DNA from: Halorhabdus rudnickae
Lineage (GTDB): Archaea > Halobacteriota > Halobacteria > Halobacteriales > Haloarculaceae
DNA length: 64,000 nt
Reading direction: 5' to 3'
NCBI RefSeq assembly: GCF_900880625.1
Contig: NZ_CAAHFB010000001.1
Location: 682,001-746,000, forward strand
In this document: positions 16,671-29,859 of the stretch, in pieces
Numbering within the stretch: position 1 is the stretch's first letter
Layout of the letters: every line of letters starts with the position of its first letter
Notes under the pieces: generated by a model
Database searches by the model: none
Told to the model about the DNA's origin: nothing
Seen by the model: the letters and a program-made list of their open reading frames with translations, nothing else
Position numbers and translations under genes: made by a program

Positions 16671-19102
16671 GGTTCACCGTCCACGGTCAGTTTTGCGCTC
16701 TCGATCCCATCCACCGACACGTCGAAGTCCGCCTCGCCGTCGATCTCGTAGGTCAGCGCCGCCGCCTCGCCGCTGGAAACGGTCGGCGACCACTTGAGGA
16801 ACCACTCGCCGTCCATCTCGACGACGCGGGCGTCGTCGCCCTCGGCTTTCACGTCCGCCGGCTCGAGGGTCACGATGTCGGTGATCTCCGGTTCGGCGTT
16901 CGTCGAGTCGTTGTTCTCGACGACCAACCGAACCGTCCCGTCTTCGACCTCGCGTTCGACCAGGACGTTGTTCATGATCCGGGCCAGCGAGTCGTCGATG
17001 TCCAGTGCCTTGCGGCCGGTCACCGACGACAGTTTACTCGCCATTTCGGGCAGGATCGTGCCGAGTTTGTCCTGTTTCTCCCGGCGCTGGCGCATCGACC
17101 GGCGCTTGTTCAGGAAGGACTTGAGTTCGCGGGCAGCTTCCCGAATGGCGAGTTCGATTTCGTCTTCGATCTCGGGAACGTTCGCGATCGCGTCCTTCGA
17201 TTCGCTGGTAAATGGCACGTTCGTCGAGGCGACGTGGACCATTACTACTGCCGGGCCGTTGGGCAGGCCCGACCCGCCTGGCTGGTCGAGGCCGTAGTTG
17301 CGCCAGTTGATCGTCTTGACGACGTCTGTCGTCGCACACGCGCCGCGCTGGTAGACCAGCGGGACGCGATTGGCAAAGCGCATCACGTCGACTGGGCCAC
17401 CTTCGTCCAGAGCGCCGCCGTAGGCGATTCCGGCCTCGACGATGAACGGATCGCCGCCGTGGACCGAGGCGTCTCGAGTCGCCGCCGCGTAGAAGTCGGC
17501 GTCGAACTCTTTGCGCAACCCCTCCTCGACCAGGCGCTCGGTGATCGGCGCGAGACAGTCTGTCGGCGGCGAGATGATGTCCGTTTCCCGCATCGCCTCG
17601 AGCAACTCCGAGGCGGCGTCCCGGTCGTCGGCGACCGTGGAAACGTTCGGCGGATCGTCGGGAACGGTCACCATCGCGTTCCAGATTTCCTCGAGGACGT
17701 TCTCGCGGGCCGTTTCGCCGATCGTCGCGTCGTCGTATTCCTCGGTATTCTCGGCGGCCCGCTGGACGTAGTCCGCGAGTTCGCTCCGAGTACAGCAATG
17801 TCGTTCGTCTTCGCTGTCCAGGAACTTCGCGGCGATCCGGTCAGCCAGCCCTGAGAGCGTCGCATCATCTTTCCGGGAGCTGGTCGCGTCGTCGACCAAC
17901 CCGTAGAGATCCGAAGCGAGCGTCTCGCGGGGATCGCCGTCGTCGGTGTTGCCCGTGATCTCGGCCCAGGCTGCGGCCGTTGCCTTCTCTCGGACTGTCG
18001 CTCCGAAAGTCGTCCCGAAGCCTTCGGCCGCCTGCTCGCCAGCCTCGTCGACGATTTCCCGGAGTTCGTGATGGGCGATCCGGTCGCGTTCGGCGACGGC
18101 GTCGGCAACCTCGCGGGCGAAAGACTTCGTGGCGTCTTTGCCCTTGTTGGCGACCGCGGCCCGGACGGCCACTTCGACGTCACCTTCGTGGGCCTGTGGC
18201 GGTCGCCAGGCCATCCCGCGACCGAAGTGTCTATCACGAAAGTTGTTCAGGACCTTCTCGGCGGTCGTCGAGCCGACACGAGTGAGTTCCCCCTGGAGGA
18301 ACCCCGAAATGGAGTACGAATCGGTTGCCTCGAGCATCTTCAGTAGCGTCCCGAGTTCGACGCCGTGGGGATGAGGTCTGATCTCCTCGGTTTCGGCCGG
18401 CAACTCCGCACCCTCGGCGCGCTCGAACTTTGCGGCCTCGTCCATCTTCGGATCGCTGAACTCGATGCGGGCGTGGGGATTGACGACCGCGGTGTGCTTG
18501 ATGTAATCGTGGAGTTGCTGGCGAGCCCGGAGGTTTGCCTCCATCTCGATCTCGATGCGCGTCCCATGGGGGCGGTCCCACGTCGTCGTCTCGTCGACGC
18601 TAATCTCCGGCTCGTTGTCGTCGGTGTCGATGATCAACTCGAAATAGTGGGCCTCCTCGCTGCCCTTCGTCCGGGAGGTTATCTTTGCGGGCTTCCCGCT
18701 GGTCAATTGCGAGTACAGAACGGCCGCACTAATCCCGATCCCCTGTTGGCCGCGAGACTGCTGGCGCTTGTGGAACCGGCTGCCGTACAGCAGCTTCCCG
18801 AACACTTTCGGGAGTTGCTCTTTCGTGATGCCGGGGCCGTTGTCCTCGATGACGAGCCGATAATAGTCGCCGAGATCCTCGATCTCGACGTAGATGTCGG
18901 GGAAGATGTCGGCTTCCTCGCAGGCGTCGAGACTGTTGTCGACCCCCTCTTTGACGGCCGTGACCAGCCCTCGGGCACCCGAGTCGAACCCGAGCATGTG
19001 CTTGTTCTTCTCGAAGAACTCGGCGATGGAGATCTGGCGCTGGCTCTCGGCCAGCTCCTCGGCGATCCCCTCCTCACCGAGCGTCGACTGCCTTCCTGCC
19101 AT
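16667..19102 (-). CDS. top6B: DNA topoisomerase VI subunit B
   Basis: The 811-residue ATPase subunit. GHKL motifs are [16 protein letters not shown] (N box), [11 protein letters not shown] (G1) and [17 protein letters not shown] (G2). The H2TH and transducer domains follow, with the transducer Lys in [20 protein letters not shown]-terminal Ig-like extension ends [20 protein letters not shown]. The start [20 protein letters not shown] at 19102 is chosen over a frame 5 codons longer because it matches the family N-terminus. The ATGA overlap with top6A makes a two-gene operon. It is longer than crenarchaeal Top6B mainly because of a halophile-type helical insertion in the middle. Confidence 0.95.
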   Translation of the reverse strand: MAGRQSTLGEEGIAEELAESQRQISIAEFFEKNKHMLGFDSGARGLVTAVKEGVDNSLDACEEADIFPDIYVEIEDLGDYYRLVIEDNGPGITKEQLPKVFGKLLYGSRFHKRQQSRGQQGIGISAAVLYSQLTSGKPAKITSRTKGSEEAHYFELIIDTDDNEPEISVDETTTWDRPHGTRIEIEMEANLRARQQLHDYIKHTAVVNPHARIEFSDPKMDEAAKFERAEGAELPAETEEIRPHPHGVELGTLLKMLEATDSYSISGFLQGELTRVGSTTAEKVLNNFRDRHFGRGMAWRPPQAHEGDVEVAVRAAVANKGKDATKSFAREVADAVAERDRIAHHELREIVDEAGEQAAEGFGTTFGATVREKATAAAWAEITGNTDDGDPRETLASDLYGLVDDATSSRKDDATLSGLADRIAAKFLDSEDERHCCTRSELADYVQRAAENTEEYDDATIGETARENVLEEIWNAMVTVPDDPPNVSTVADDRDAASELLEAMRETDIISPPTDCLAPITERLVEEGLRKEFDADFYAAATRDASVHGGDPFIVEAGIAYGGALDEGGPVDVMRFANRVPLVYQRGACATTDVVKTINWRNYGLDQPGGSGLPNGPAVVMVHVASTNVPFTSESKDAIANVPEIEDEIELAIREAARELKSFLNKRRSMRQRREKQDKLGTILPEMASKLSSVTGRKALDIDDSLARIMNNVLVEREVEDGTVRLVVENNDSTNAEPEITDIVTLEPADVKAEGDDARVVEMDGEWFLKWSPTVSSGEAAALTYEIDGEADFDVSVDGIESAKLTVDGEP

Positions 19103-19192
19103 CCTTAGAGTGAGCAACCGTCCCGCGGTTAAAGGCTTCCCGGTGGCGCCCAGACGGCGTTTCGCTACGGCACTGATAGAAAACCCGACCCG

Positions 19193-20266
19193 CTATCCGT
19201 CAGTCAACTCGAGCGTGACGCTCCGTGCCTGATACTCCTCTAAGAACGCACCCACCCCACCGACAGTCACGTCTCCGTCGTCAGTGTCGAGAACGAACGA
19301 GTGTTCGATGGGGAACTCGTTGTTGATCGGGTCGACGATGCCCTGCCGAGTGTCGACGACACGCCCCGTGATCGTCTCGGTCGATTCGTCACCGTCGTTA
19401 GGCAAGGCGTCGACGCGGGCGGTGACCTCGTCGCCGTTGCGCAGCCGTAACGTCGCTTCGAAGACGGCCTGTTCGAAGCTACTGTAAGTCCGGGGCAGCG
19501 GTGCCGGATCGACCACCTGAAGCTGGTCGGCCGACAGCCAGAAGTTCGCCATGAACGAGCCGTACAGCGTCGGAACGATCCGCTCTTGAACCAGTGAGAT
19601 CGCCTGCTCGTCGCTGTTGGCGGTCGACATCATCTCCGAGGAGGAGATGATCCCCAGATCGCGATCGACGCTCAGTATCACCGGGATAGACTCGTTCCAG
19701 GACTGGACGACGCTGGCTATCGGGCGGTCGTACCCGGCGAATTCTTCGGCGTCGGGTTCGCCGTCAGTCACCAGCAACAACACGAGAACGCCCCGATCGA
19801 CGGCGTCTTGCAAGGCCTCGGCCACGCGTTCGAGGTGTGAATAGGGGATCGACAGCGCAACTCGGTGGTCGGCTTCATCGATGAACTCGTTGATCCGCTT
19901 GAGAACAGTGACCCGGGACTTGATGACATCGAAGCGCTGCGGTCGACTCTCGGCCGCCGAGTAACGCCGCTGGAGCGCCGGCTCGATCTCCTCGAGGCGC
20001 TGGGAGAGGAGTTCGATGACTTCCTCTGGCGGCTTTGCCCTGATCTTCGTCGGAACCACGTGATCGTTGACTTCGACGAACCCCTGGTCTTCCAGTTCTT
20101 CACAGACGCTGTATACGTAGCGTTTGGAGACGCCCGTGGCATCGGCGATCGTACTTGCCTTCGCCTCGCCGCTCTCCAGGACAGCGAGGTATGTCCGGAT
20201 CTCCGTATCCGAGAGGCCGAACCGCTTCAACTGGGGAGCCAGCGTCGAATCGTCGAAGTCACTCAT
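19193..20266 (-). CDS. trmB: TrmB family sugar-sensing transcriptional regulator
   Basis: A 357-residue regulator. The N-terminal winged helix (about residues 5-80) reads LKRFGLSDTEIRTYLAVLES, then ASTIADATGVSKRYVYSVCE. A coiled-coil segment follows (EEVIELLSQRLEEIEPALQRR). The C-terminal TrmB ligand-binding domain contains VALSIPYSHLERVAEAL and DRDLGIISSSEMMSTANSDEQAI. This matches the haloarchaeal TrmB that controls gluconeogenesis and sugar metabolism genes, so the global metabolic role is by family. The start at 20266 (MSDFDDST) is preferred to a 16-codon longer frame. It is monocistronic between top6BA and gyrBA. Confidence 0.85.
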   Translation of the reverse strand: MSDFDDSTLAPQLKRFGLSDTEIRTYLAVLESGEAKASTIADATGVSKRYVYSVCEELEDQGFVEVNDHVVPTKIRAKPPEEVIELLSQRLEEIEPALQRRYSAAESRPQRFDVIKSRVTVLKRINEFIDEADHRVALSIPYSHLERVAEALQDAVDRGVLVLLLVTDGEPDAEEFAGYDRPIASVVQSWNESIPVILSVDRDLGIISSSEMMSTANSDEQAISLVQERIVPTLYGSFMANFWLSADQLQVVDPAPLPRTYSSFEQAVFEATLRLRNGDEVTARVDALPNDGDESTETITGRVVDTRQGIVDPINNEFPIEHSFVLDTDDGDVTVGGVGAFLEEYQARSVTLELTDG

Positions 20267-20448
20267 CGGGCACTCCCCCGACAATCGCCTGTCGACGACA
20301 GCGACCCGACCCACCCTGAACCAGGAGGTTGATTACAGACAGACCCATACTACGGGCACTGCCAATATTCCCGTGCTCGCGAGGTAACATACGTATCGCT
20401 AGTCGCCCCTGACTGATAAATTGTTTGAATTATTTCTTCACAATGTGC

Positions 20449-24885
<4,437 letters not shown>

Positions 24886-25509
24886 GAGTACACACAGGGT
24901 TCGACTGACGGGCTCTGGTCTGCCCGGAGTAGAGAACCGACGTTGTGCACACCGTGACGCCGAACCCAAGCGATGTGACCGCCCAGCCGACACGCCGACC
25001 CGAATCCCAAGATACCCCGTCGATCGAGTTCTTCCCGCAGGGGAGCCGGTGGCGAAGCCGCCGGTCGATCACACGCCACACTGGAACGGCAAAAGCGAGG
25101 CTACCAGCGAGGAACCGATAGAACTGAGTCTCGCGTGACTACCACGCCGACGACAGCCCGACCCCAGTGAGCAAAAAAAAACAGAAGTCACTAGTAGTGT
25201 CTCGTCCGGAGTCGGACGCTCGTGACTCGCTGTGAGGAGAATTACCAAGAGACTCCTTGTTGCCTGTCAGCTCATGACGAACCGAACGGCAGCCGAGGTC
25301 CCGTGGGCCGGCAGGTAGGCACAAACACTCGAACCGGACCAATATATCGTCTGACTCAGGGGTCAATTCCGATATCGTTTATCACAATCAGCTATGGCCG
25401 TTCTGGCCGGATTCAAGCCAGGTTCGGCCACTTGGACCCCGTGAGAGAGTGAGTATCGTGGGGTCACATCACCGTCGCTTTTAATACTGGGTATCACGAA
25501 AAATGGCTC
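24886..25509. other. Long intergenic region, no gene recognised
   Basis: Overlapping minus-strand frames exist (for example 24866-25081), but none resembles a known family or shows the acidic composition of halophile proteins. A run of nine A at about 25173-25181 would be a T-tract terminator for minus-strand transcription. ctcgtccggagtcggacg around 25200-25217 is a small imperfect hairpin. TATA-like cttttaatac near 25478-25487 serves the next gene. Confidence 0.5.
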
Positions 25510-26043
25510 ATGTCATCAATCGAACTGACGCCCAGTCAAAAAAACATCCTGCAGGAACTCGTCAACCTCTATCGTGACACAGAGAACGCCGTCAAGGGTG
25601 AGGAGATCGCCGAGAAGGTAAACCGCAATCCTGGAACGATCCGCAACCAGATGCAGTCGCTGAAAGCACTCCAGCTCGTCGAGGGGGTCCCGGGGCCGAA
25701 AGGCGGATACAAACCGACTGCGACGGCCTACGACGCTCTCCAGATCCAGGACATGGACCACGCTGCGGAGGTCCCGCTGTTTCACAACGGCGAACGCATC
25801 GAGGAGGCCAACGTCGCCGAGATCAATCTCGCCAGCGTCCATCACCCCGAGAACTGTCGGGCAGAAGTGTCGTTGCAAGGCTCGCTCGCCGATTACAAAG
25901 AGGGCGACAGCGTGACGGTCGGTCCGACCCCCCTCTCGAAGCTCCAGATCGTCGGCACCCTCGACGGTAAGGACGACACCAGCAACAAACTCATTCTGAC
26001 GATCGACGACATGGTAGCGCCGGCTGAGGCGCCCGAGCACTGA
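25510..26043 (+). CDS. HTH transcriptional regulator (Rrf2/TrmB-like haloarchaeal family)
   Basis: A 177-residue protein. The N-terminal winged helix at about residues 6-75 reads LTPSQKNILQELVNLYRD, GEEIAEKVNRNPGTIRNQMQ (recognition helix), SLKALQLVEGVPGPKGGYKP. The C-terminal ~90 residues form a predominantly beta domain (EVSLQGSLADYKEGDSVTVG, LQIVGTLDGKDD) that may sense a ligand. Homologues in haloarchaea are usually annotated as Rrf2-type regulators, but no Cys cluster for Fe-S is present. The leaderless-like start with TATA at -28 supports the ATG at 25510. It is monocistronic. Confidence 0.78.
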   Translation: MSSIELTPSQKNILQELVNLYRDTENAVKGEEIAEKVNRNPGTIRNQMQSLKALQLVEGVPGPKGGYKPTATAYDALQIQDMDHAAEVPLFHNGERIEEANVAEINLASVHHPENCRAEVSLQGSLADYKEGDSVTVGPTPLSKLQIVGTLDGKDDTSNKLILTIDDMVAPAEAPEH

Positions 26044-26127
26044 TCGGCTGTCGACGGGGAACGATCAGTCGAAGTCACGGTACCGTCTCGCGAAGAATCG
26101 GGTTGGGATTTCAAAGGCTTTGTATCC

Positions 26128-26148
26128 ACCCCTCACTGAGGGAGGGGT
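26128..26148 (+). promoter_or_regulatory. Hairpin enclosing the ribosome binding site of the flavoprotein gene
   Basis: ACCCCTC (26128-26134) and GAGGGGT (26142-26148) are a perfect 7-bp inverted repeat with a 7-nt loop. The right arm holds the GGAGGGG Shine-Dalgarno-like sequence directly before the ATG at 26149. If transcribed, folding would hide the ribosome binding site. Confidence 0.45.
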
Positions 26149-27312
26149 ATGACTGAGACGGTGGTCGTCCTCGGGTCCGGATACGCGGGCGCAGGGGCGA
26201 TCAAGCGCCTCGAATCGGAACTTGGCGCTGACGTCGATCTCACCTGGATCTCCGAGCAACCGTATCATCTCGTCCTGCACGAGGTTCATCGCTGTATCCG
26301 TGATCCGAGCGTCCGAGATGACATCACGATCCCGATCGAAGAGATCAAGTCGCCGACGACGACTTTCCGCGAAGGGCTCGTCGAGACGGTCGATACCGAC
26401 GCGAGGACAGTACACCTTGCCGACGGTGAGTCGATCGACTACGACTACCTGCTCGTCGCCGTCGGCAGTCAAACGGCATTCTTCGGCATCGACGGCCTCG
26501 AAGAACACGCACTGACACTGAAGTGTCTCGATGACGCACTGGCGATCCACGACGAGATCGGTACCGCCGCCCGGGACGCGTCGGACGATGAGCCGGCACG
26601 GGTCCTCGTCGGTGGTGCTGGCCAGACGGGCGTCCAGGTCGCCGGCGAGATCGCAGCCTACCGCGACGAACACGACGCGCCGATCGAGATTCTCCTCGTC
26701 GAAGGGATGGATGCAGTCGTGCCGGGCAACGAGCGCCCCTTCCAGAAGGCGATCAGAGAGCGTCTCGACGAACGAGGCGTGATCGTCCGCACGGGACAGT
26801 TCATCGACGATGTCGACGCGGAGACGATCTACCTCGAGGACGGAGAGGAGATCCCCTACGACGTGCTGATCTGGACCGGCGGGATCACTGGCCAACAGGA
26901 GATGAACGACGTCTCGATCTCCAAGGATCGGGAAAGCAACCGGTTGAAGGCGACGACAACCTTCCAGACCGACGGCGAGCGCGTCTTCGCGATCGGTGAC
27001 GCGGCTCTCGTCGAACAACCCGGGGACGAACCCGCACCCCCGACGGCACAGGCTGCCTGGCAAGCCGCGGACGTTGCCGCCGAGAACATCGCCCGGGCCA
27101 TCCGCGGCCAGCCCCTCAAAGAGTGGCGTTTCGAGGACAAGGGAACCGTCGTCTCGGTCGGTGACGACGCCGTCGCCACGGACGTACTGTACTCGCCGAT
27201 AAAGACGTTCAACGGCATGCCCGCAGAACTACTGAAGAAGGTCATCGCCACCCGCTGGATCGCAGACGTCTCCTCGCTCTCCCGGGCTATCTCTGCCTGG
27301 GGGCGGATGTGA
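26149..27312 (+). CDS. NAD(P)/FAD-dependent oxidoreductase (type II NADH dehydrogenase-like)
   Basis: A 387-residue flavoprotein. The FAD-binding Rossmann loop is VVLGSGYAGAGAIKRL at residues 5-20. A second dinucleotide loop is VLVGGAGQTGVQVAGEIAAY near 153. ATG-type strand YDYLLVAVGSQTAFF and the C-terminal FAD contact VFAIGDAALVEQPGDEPAPP are present. Homologues transfer electrons from NADH to membrane quinone without pumping protons, or reduce sulfide or persulfide. The substrate here is not decided. No transmembrane helix is seen, but an amphipathic C-terminus (LKKVIATRWIADVSSL) may anchor it to the membrane. Confidence 0.85.
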   Translation: MTETVVVLGSGYAGAGAIKRLESELGADVDLTWISEQPYHLVLHEVHRCIRDPSVRDDITIPIEEIKSPTTTFREGLVETVDTDARTVHLADGESIDYDYLLVAVGSQTAFFGIDGLEEHALTLKCLDDALAIHDEIGTAARDASDDEPARVLVGGAGQTGVQVAGEIAAYRDEHDAPIEILLVEGMDAVVPGNERPFQKAIRERLDERGVIVRTGQFIDDVDAETIYLEDGEEIPYDVLIWTGGITGQQEMNDVSISKDRESNRLKATTTFQTDGERVFAIGDAALVEQPGDEPAPPTAQAAWQAADVAAENIARAIRGQPLKEWRFEDKGTVVSVGDDAVATDVLYSPIKTFNGMPAELLKKVIATRWIADVSSLSRAISAWGRM

Positions 27313-27374
27313 TCGCTCGTCAGAAACTGTCTTCTGGCCCTTGCTCTGGGTAGTCAGGTGTCGTCCCCCGGTCG

Positions 27375-28106
27375 TCACTCGAGTCCGTCGAAGTCGGGGT
27401 AGTCCTCGATCTCGACGCCGCCCTCGGTGATCTGGGCGACGTACAGCCCGTTCCCGGAACCGGTGTCCCGCTCCGCGGCCGCTCGGACCGCCGCGGCGGC
27501 TACATCGATGGCCTCGTCGTTGCTCATGTCCGGTTCGTAACGATCCTCCAGAGTGCCGTAGGCGACGGTGAGTCCCGAACCAGTGACAGTGTAGTCGTCT
27601 TCCATGACGCCGCCGGCAGGATCGATCGAGTAAACGTGGTGGCCGTCGTCGTCGACGCCGCCGAGGATCGGGTTGATCGCCAAGAAGGGACCGCCCCTGG
27701 CGAAGTTGCCGGCCAACGTCGAGAGGGCCTGCATACTCATGTTCCGGCCGCGGCGCGCCTCGTAGAGGTTGACCTCGGCCCGGAGTGTCCGAATGAACGA
27801 TTGGGCACCACCGACGCTACCCACGAGCGTCAGGGCCGCAGTCGGGTGGATCTGTTCGACCTTCTGGACGCGCTTATTCGAGACGAACCGGCCGCCGAGG
27901 CTGGCGCGCATATCCGTCGCAATCACGACGCCCTCTGCCGTCGTGATTCCAATTGTCGTCGTCCCGGTCTCCGTGACCTCCCGGTCAGTCCCCGAGTCCG
28001 GAAGCGAACCGAGTTCTGGTTCGTACACCGGCGAGCCACCGTCATCTAGGGAGCCGACGCCCGACTGTCCGGGCGAGAGATCACTATCAAAGTGATGGTC
28101 GAACAT
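27375..28106 (-). CDS. psmB: Proteasome subunit beta
   Basis: The 243-residue catalytic subunit of the 20S proteasome. A 48-residue acidic propeptide ends in TETG. Autocleavage would expose Thr49 (TTTIGITT) as the N-terminal nucleophile. Catalytic Asp and Lys equivalents are in VVIATDMRASLGG and KRVQKVEQI, and SGLTVAYGTLEDRYEPDMS contains the conserved Ser-Gly region. It degrades proteins unfolded by PAN ATPases in the cytoplasm. The haloarchaeal propeptide is longer than in Thermoplasma. It stands alone between two convergent or divergent neighbours. Confidence 0.95.
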   Translation of the reverse strand: MFDHHFDSDLSPGQSGVGSLDDGGSPVYEPELGSLPDSGTDREVTETGTTTIGITTAEGVVIATDMRASLGGRFVSNKRVQKVEQIHPTAALTLVGSVGGAQSFIRTLRAEVNLYEARRGRNMSMQALSTLAGNFARGGPFLAINPILGGVDDDGHHVYSIDPAGGVMEDDYTVTGSGLTVAYGTLEDRYEPDMSNDEAIDVAAAAVRAAAERDTGSGNGLYVAQITEGGVEIEDYPDFDGLE

Positions 28107-28181
28107 TAGCGCCCGCTACTGGCCCGGCGAAGATAAATCCACGTATCGACGGCGTGTATCGACCGCGCTTGCGACGTCCGA

Positions 28182-28355
28182 TCACGCTTCAGCGGCTGTC
28201 CGGTCGTACGCTTCACCGAGACGTGCGACGGCTCGGTGGATCGGCAACGAGAGCCCGGCCCGGCGAAGGCCGAGTGCGATCGGCAACAGCAGGATGCCGA
28301 CGAGCAGGCTCAACTGGTACAGCACGAACAGGCTGGCACGGTGCAGTGCGTCCAT
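28182..28355 (-). CDS. Small membrane protein, 57 aa
   Basis: A frame from the ATG at 28355 to the TGA at 28182-28184 encodes MDALHRASLFVLYQLSLLVG followed by ILLLPIALGLRRAGLSLP and a charged tail RLGEAYDRTAAEA. One strong transmembrane helix (about residues 8-30) is clear. A minus-strand TATA (gcttatatac, about 28384-28393) sits about 30 nt upstream, which supports expression of a near-leaderless mRNA. Similar tiny proteins occur upstream of psmB in haloarchaea to my recollection, but function is unknown. Confidence 0.7.
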   Translation of the reverse strand: MDALHRASLFVLYQLSLLVGILLLPIALGLRRAGLSLPIHRAVARLGEAYDRTAAEA

Positions 28356-28631
28356 TGTCTTCGATGAGAGATGGCCCGAGAAAAGTATATAAGCATTACT
28401 GAAATATAACTGGGGGCTTTACAAATAATGAAGGATAGAACGTCCGCTGTCTTGCGATTAAAGTTCATTTGCACTTCACCCAACTAATCGAGGATAGCCC
28501 GGCACAAACACATAAGAGGGGCGTTGGAACAGCGGCACGTAGCCATAAGTTATGGCCATTATCGGGATGACATGCGCTCGCCCCGTCGGGAAATCAAAAA
28601 GCACGAATAGGCGCGCGGGCTGGGTTTGAAC

Positions 28632-29006
28632 ATGAACTACCTCGTGGCGATGGAAGCGGCCTGGTTGGTTCGTGACGTCGAAAACATCGACGACGCCATC
28701 GGCGTCGCGGTTAGCGAAGCCGGCAAGCGGCTCAACGACAAGGATATGGACTACGTGGAGGTTGAGGTCGGCGCCACGACCTGTCCGGCCTGTGGCGAAC
28801 CGTTCGACTCGGCGTTCATCTCGGCCGACACCGCCCTCGTCGGGCTCGTACTAGAAATGAAGGTGTTCAACGCCGAGAGCGTCGAACACGCCCAACGGAT
28901 CGCCAAAAGTGAGATCGGCGGTGCCCTCCGGGACGTTCCTCTGAAGGTGATCGAGACAGTCGAGTTCGCGGAGGACGAGGAGCCACCCACTGAAAACGTG
29001 GAGTAA
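28632..29006 (+). CDS. UPF0212 (DUF555) family protein
   Basis: A 124-residue conserved archaeal protein starting [20 protein letters not shown]. It has the family core [33 protein letters not shown] (CPAC, likely metal or redox site), [20 protein letters not shown] and [20 protein letters not shown]. Function is unknown; conservation across Euryarchaeota suggests a core role. The ATG at 28632 is chosen over a TTG two codons earlier. A TATA-like aatcaaaaag about 26 nt upstream fits a leaderless start. Confidence 0.9.
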   Translation: MNYLVAMEAAWLVRDVENIDDAIGVAVSEAGKRLNDKDMDYVEVEVGATTCPACGEPFDSAFISADTALVGLVLEMKVFNAESVEHAQRIAKSEIGGALRDVPLKVIETVEFAEDEEPPTENVE

Positions 29007-29016
29007 ACTACTCCAC
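28998..29016 (+). terminator. Hairpin overlapping the UPF0212 stop codon
   Basis: GTGGAGTA-AAC-TACTCCAC is a perfect 8-bp inverted repeat with a 3-nt loop that includes the TAA stop (29004-29006). No T-run follows, so it may protect the mRNA 3' end rather than terminate. The GC-rich ggggcaatggcccc hairpin follows at about 29030-29043. 29017-29248 holds no recognisable gene. Confidence 0.4.
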
Positions 29017-29278
29017 CCTACTTCGCTCGGGGGCAATGGCCCCGCTCGCTCGTTGAGGGTGGGGCCTCCGCCTCGAATCAGGTGAAACTGTCGGCTGTAC
29101 GTTCGTAAAGATATTCGCCACCACCGTGGTGGCCAATTCCTTGAGTTTGTTACAGCCGGTAGTATGGGCACTGGTCGATTCGACGTGAGTGGCGACACCA
29201 GGGTAAAGCGCCGTGCCGCTCGCCAGAAACATGAGGACACCCGGTGGCTTTTTGTATAACCCATAGTTATCCAGCGGT

Positions 29279-29821
29279 ATGGAACTCCCCACGCCCCAGG
29301 ATCTCCGCGAACGCCGAAACGACCTCGAACTCACCCAGAGCGAACTCGCCGAGCGTGCAGACGTCTCCCAGCCGCTGATCGCCCGGATCGAAGGTGGCGA
29401 CGTAGACCCGCGCCTCTCGACGCTGAGGCGTATCGTGGATGCACTCGAGGAAGCCGAAGGTGGCATCCTCAGGGCAGGGGACCTGATGCACAGCCCCGTG
29501 GTCAGCGTTGCCCCAGACGACAGCGTCCGGCAGGCCAAGGAATTGATGGACAGCGAGGGATACTCTCAGGTGCCCGTCGTCCGGGACGGTCGGCCCGAAG
29601 GGCTGATCGGTAACGTCGACATCCGCCAGCGGGAGGCGGACAACGTCGGTGAACTGCCCGTCGCCGAAGTGATGCACGAGTCGATCACGACCGTCGAACG
29701 TGACGCAACCGTCGACGAGGTCGATACCTATCTGGACCACCACGCCGCCGTCCTGGTCGTCGAGAGCGGCGAGACGATCGGCATCATCACCGACGCCGAC
29801 ATCGCCACCCACGTCAGCTGA
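29279..29821 (+). CDS. HTH and CBS-pair domain regulator
   Basis: A 180-residue protein. The N-terminal XRE-type HTH (residues 8-60) is LRERRNDLELTQSELAERAD, VSQPLIARIEGGDVDPRLST. Two CBS domains follow: DLMHSPVVSVAPDDSVRQAK with GYSQVPVVRDGRPEGLIGNV, and EVMHESITTVERDATVDEVD with HAAVLVVESGETIGIITDAD. CBS pairs bind adenine nucleotides or related ligands, so this is probably a nucleotide-sensing regulator. This fusion is widespread in Euryarchaeota. TATA ttttgtataac (29248-29258) lies about 26 nt before the ATG. Confidence 0.88.
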   Translation: MELPTPQDLRERRNDLELTQSELAERADVSQPLIARIEGGDVDPRLSTLRRIVDALEEAEGGILRAGDLMHSPVVSVAPDDSVRQAKELMDSEGYSQVPVVRDGRPEGLIGNVDIRQREADNVGELPVAEVMHESITTVERDATVDEVDTYLDHHAAVLVVESGETIGIITDADIATHVS

Positions 29822-29859
29822 TCTGCCTGGCTAGTGGCGCGCCGCCCGCAGATCCGTCG

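Noticed and set aside
16559-17854. 431-codon plus-strand frame opposite top6B
   Set aside because: Shadow of top6B with no start signals or recognisable protein features.
24886-25500. Structured RNA (RNase P, SRP or tRNA) in the long gap after gyrA
   Set aside because: I looked for tRNA T-loop and RNase P/SRP core motifs and found none; the small hairpins are not diagnostic.
29017-29250. Possible transposase C-terminus between UPF0212 and the CBS gene
   Set aside because: The minus frame (ending GAIAPERSRVE) vaguely recalls transposon tails, but I could not match it to a TnpA or TnpB end with any confidence.
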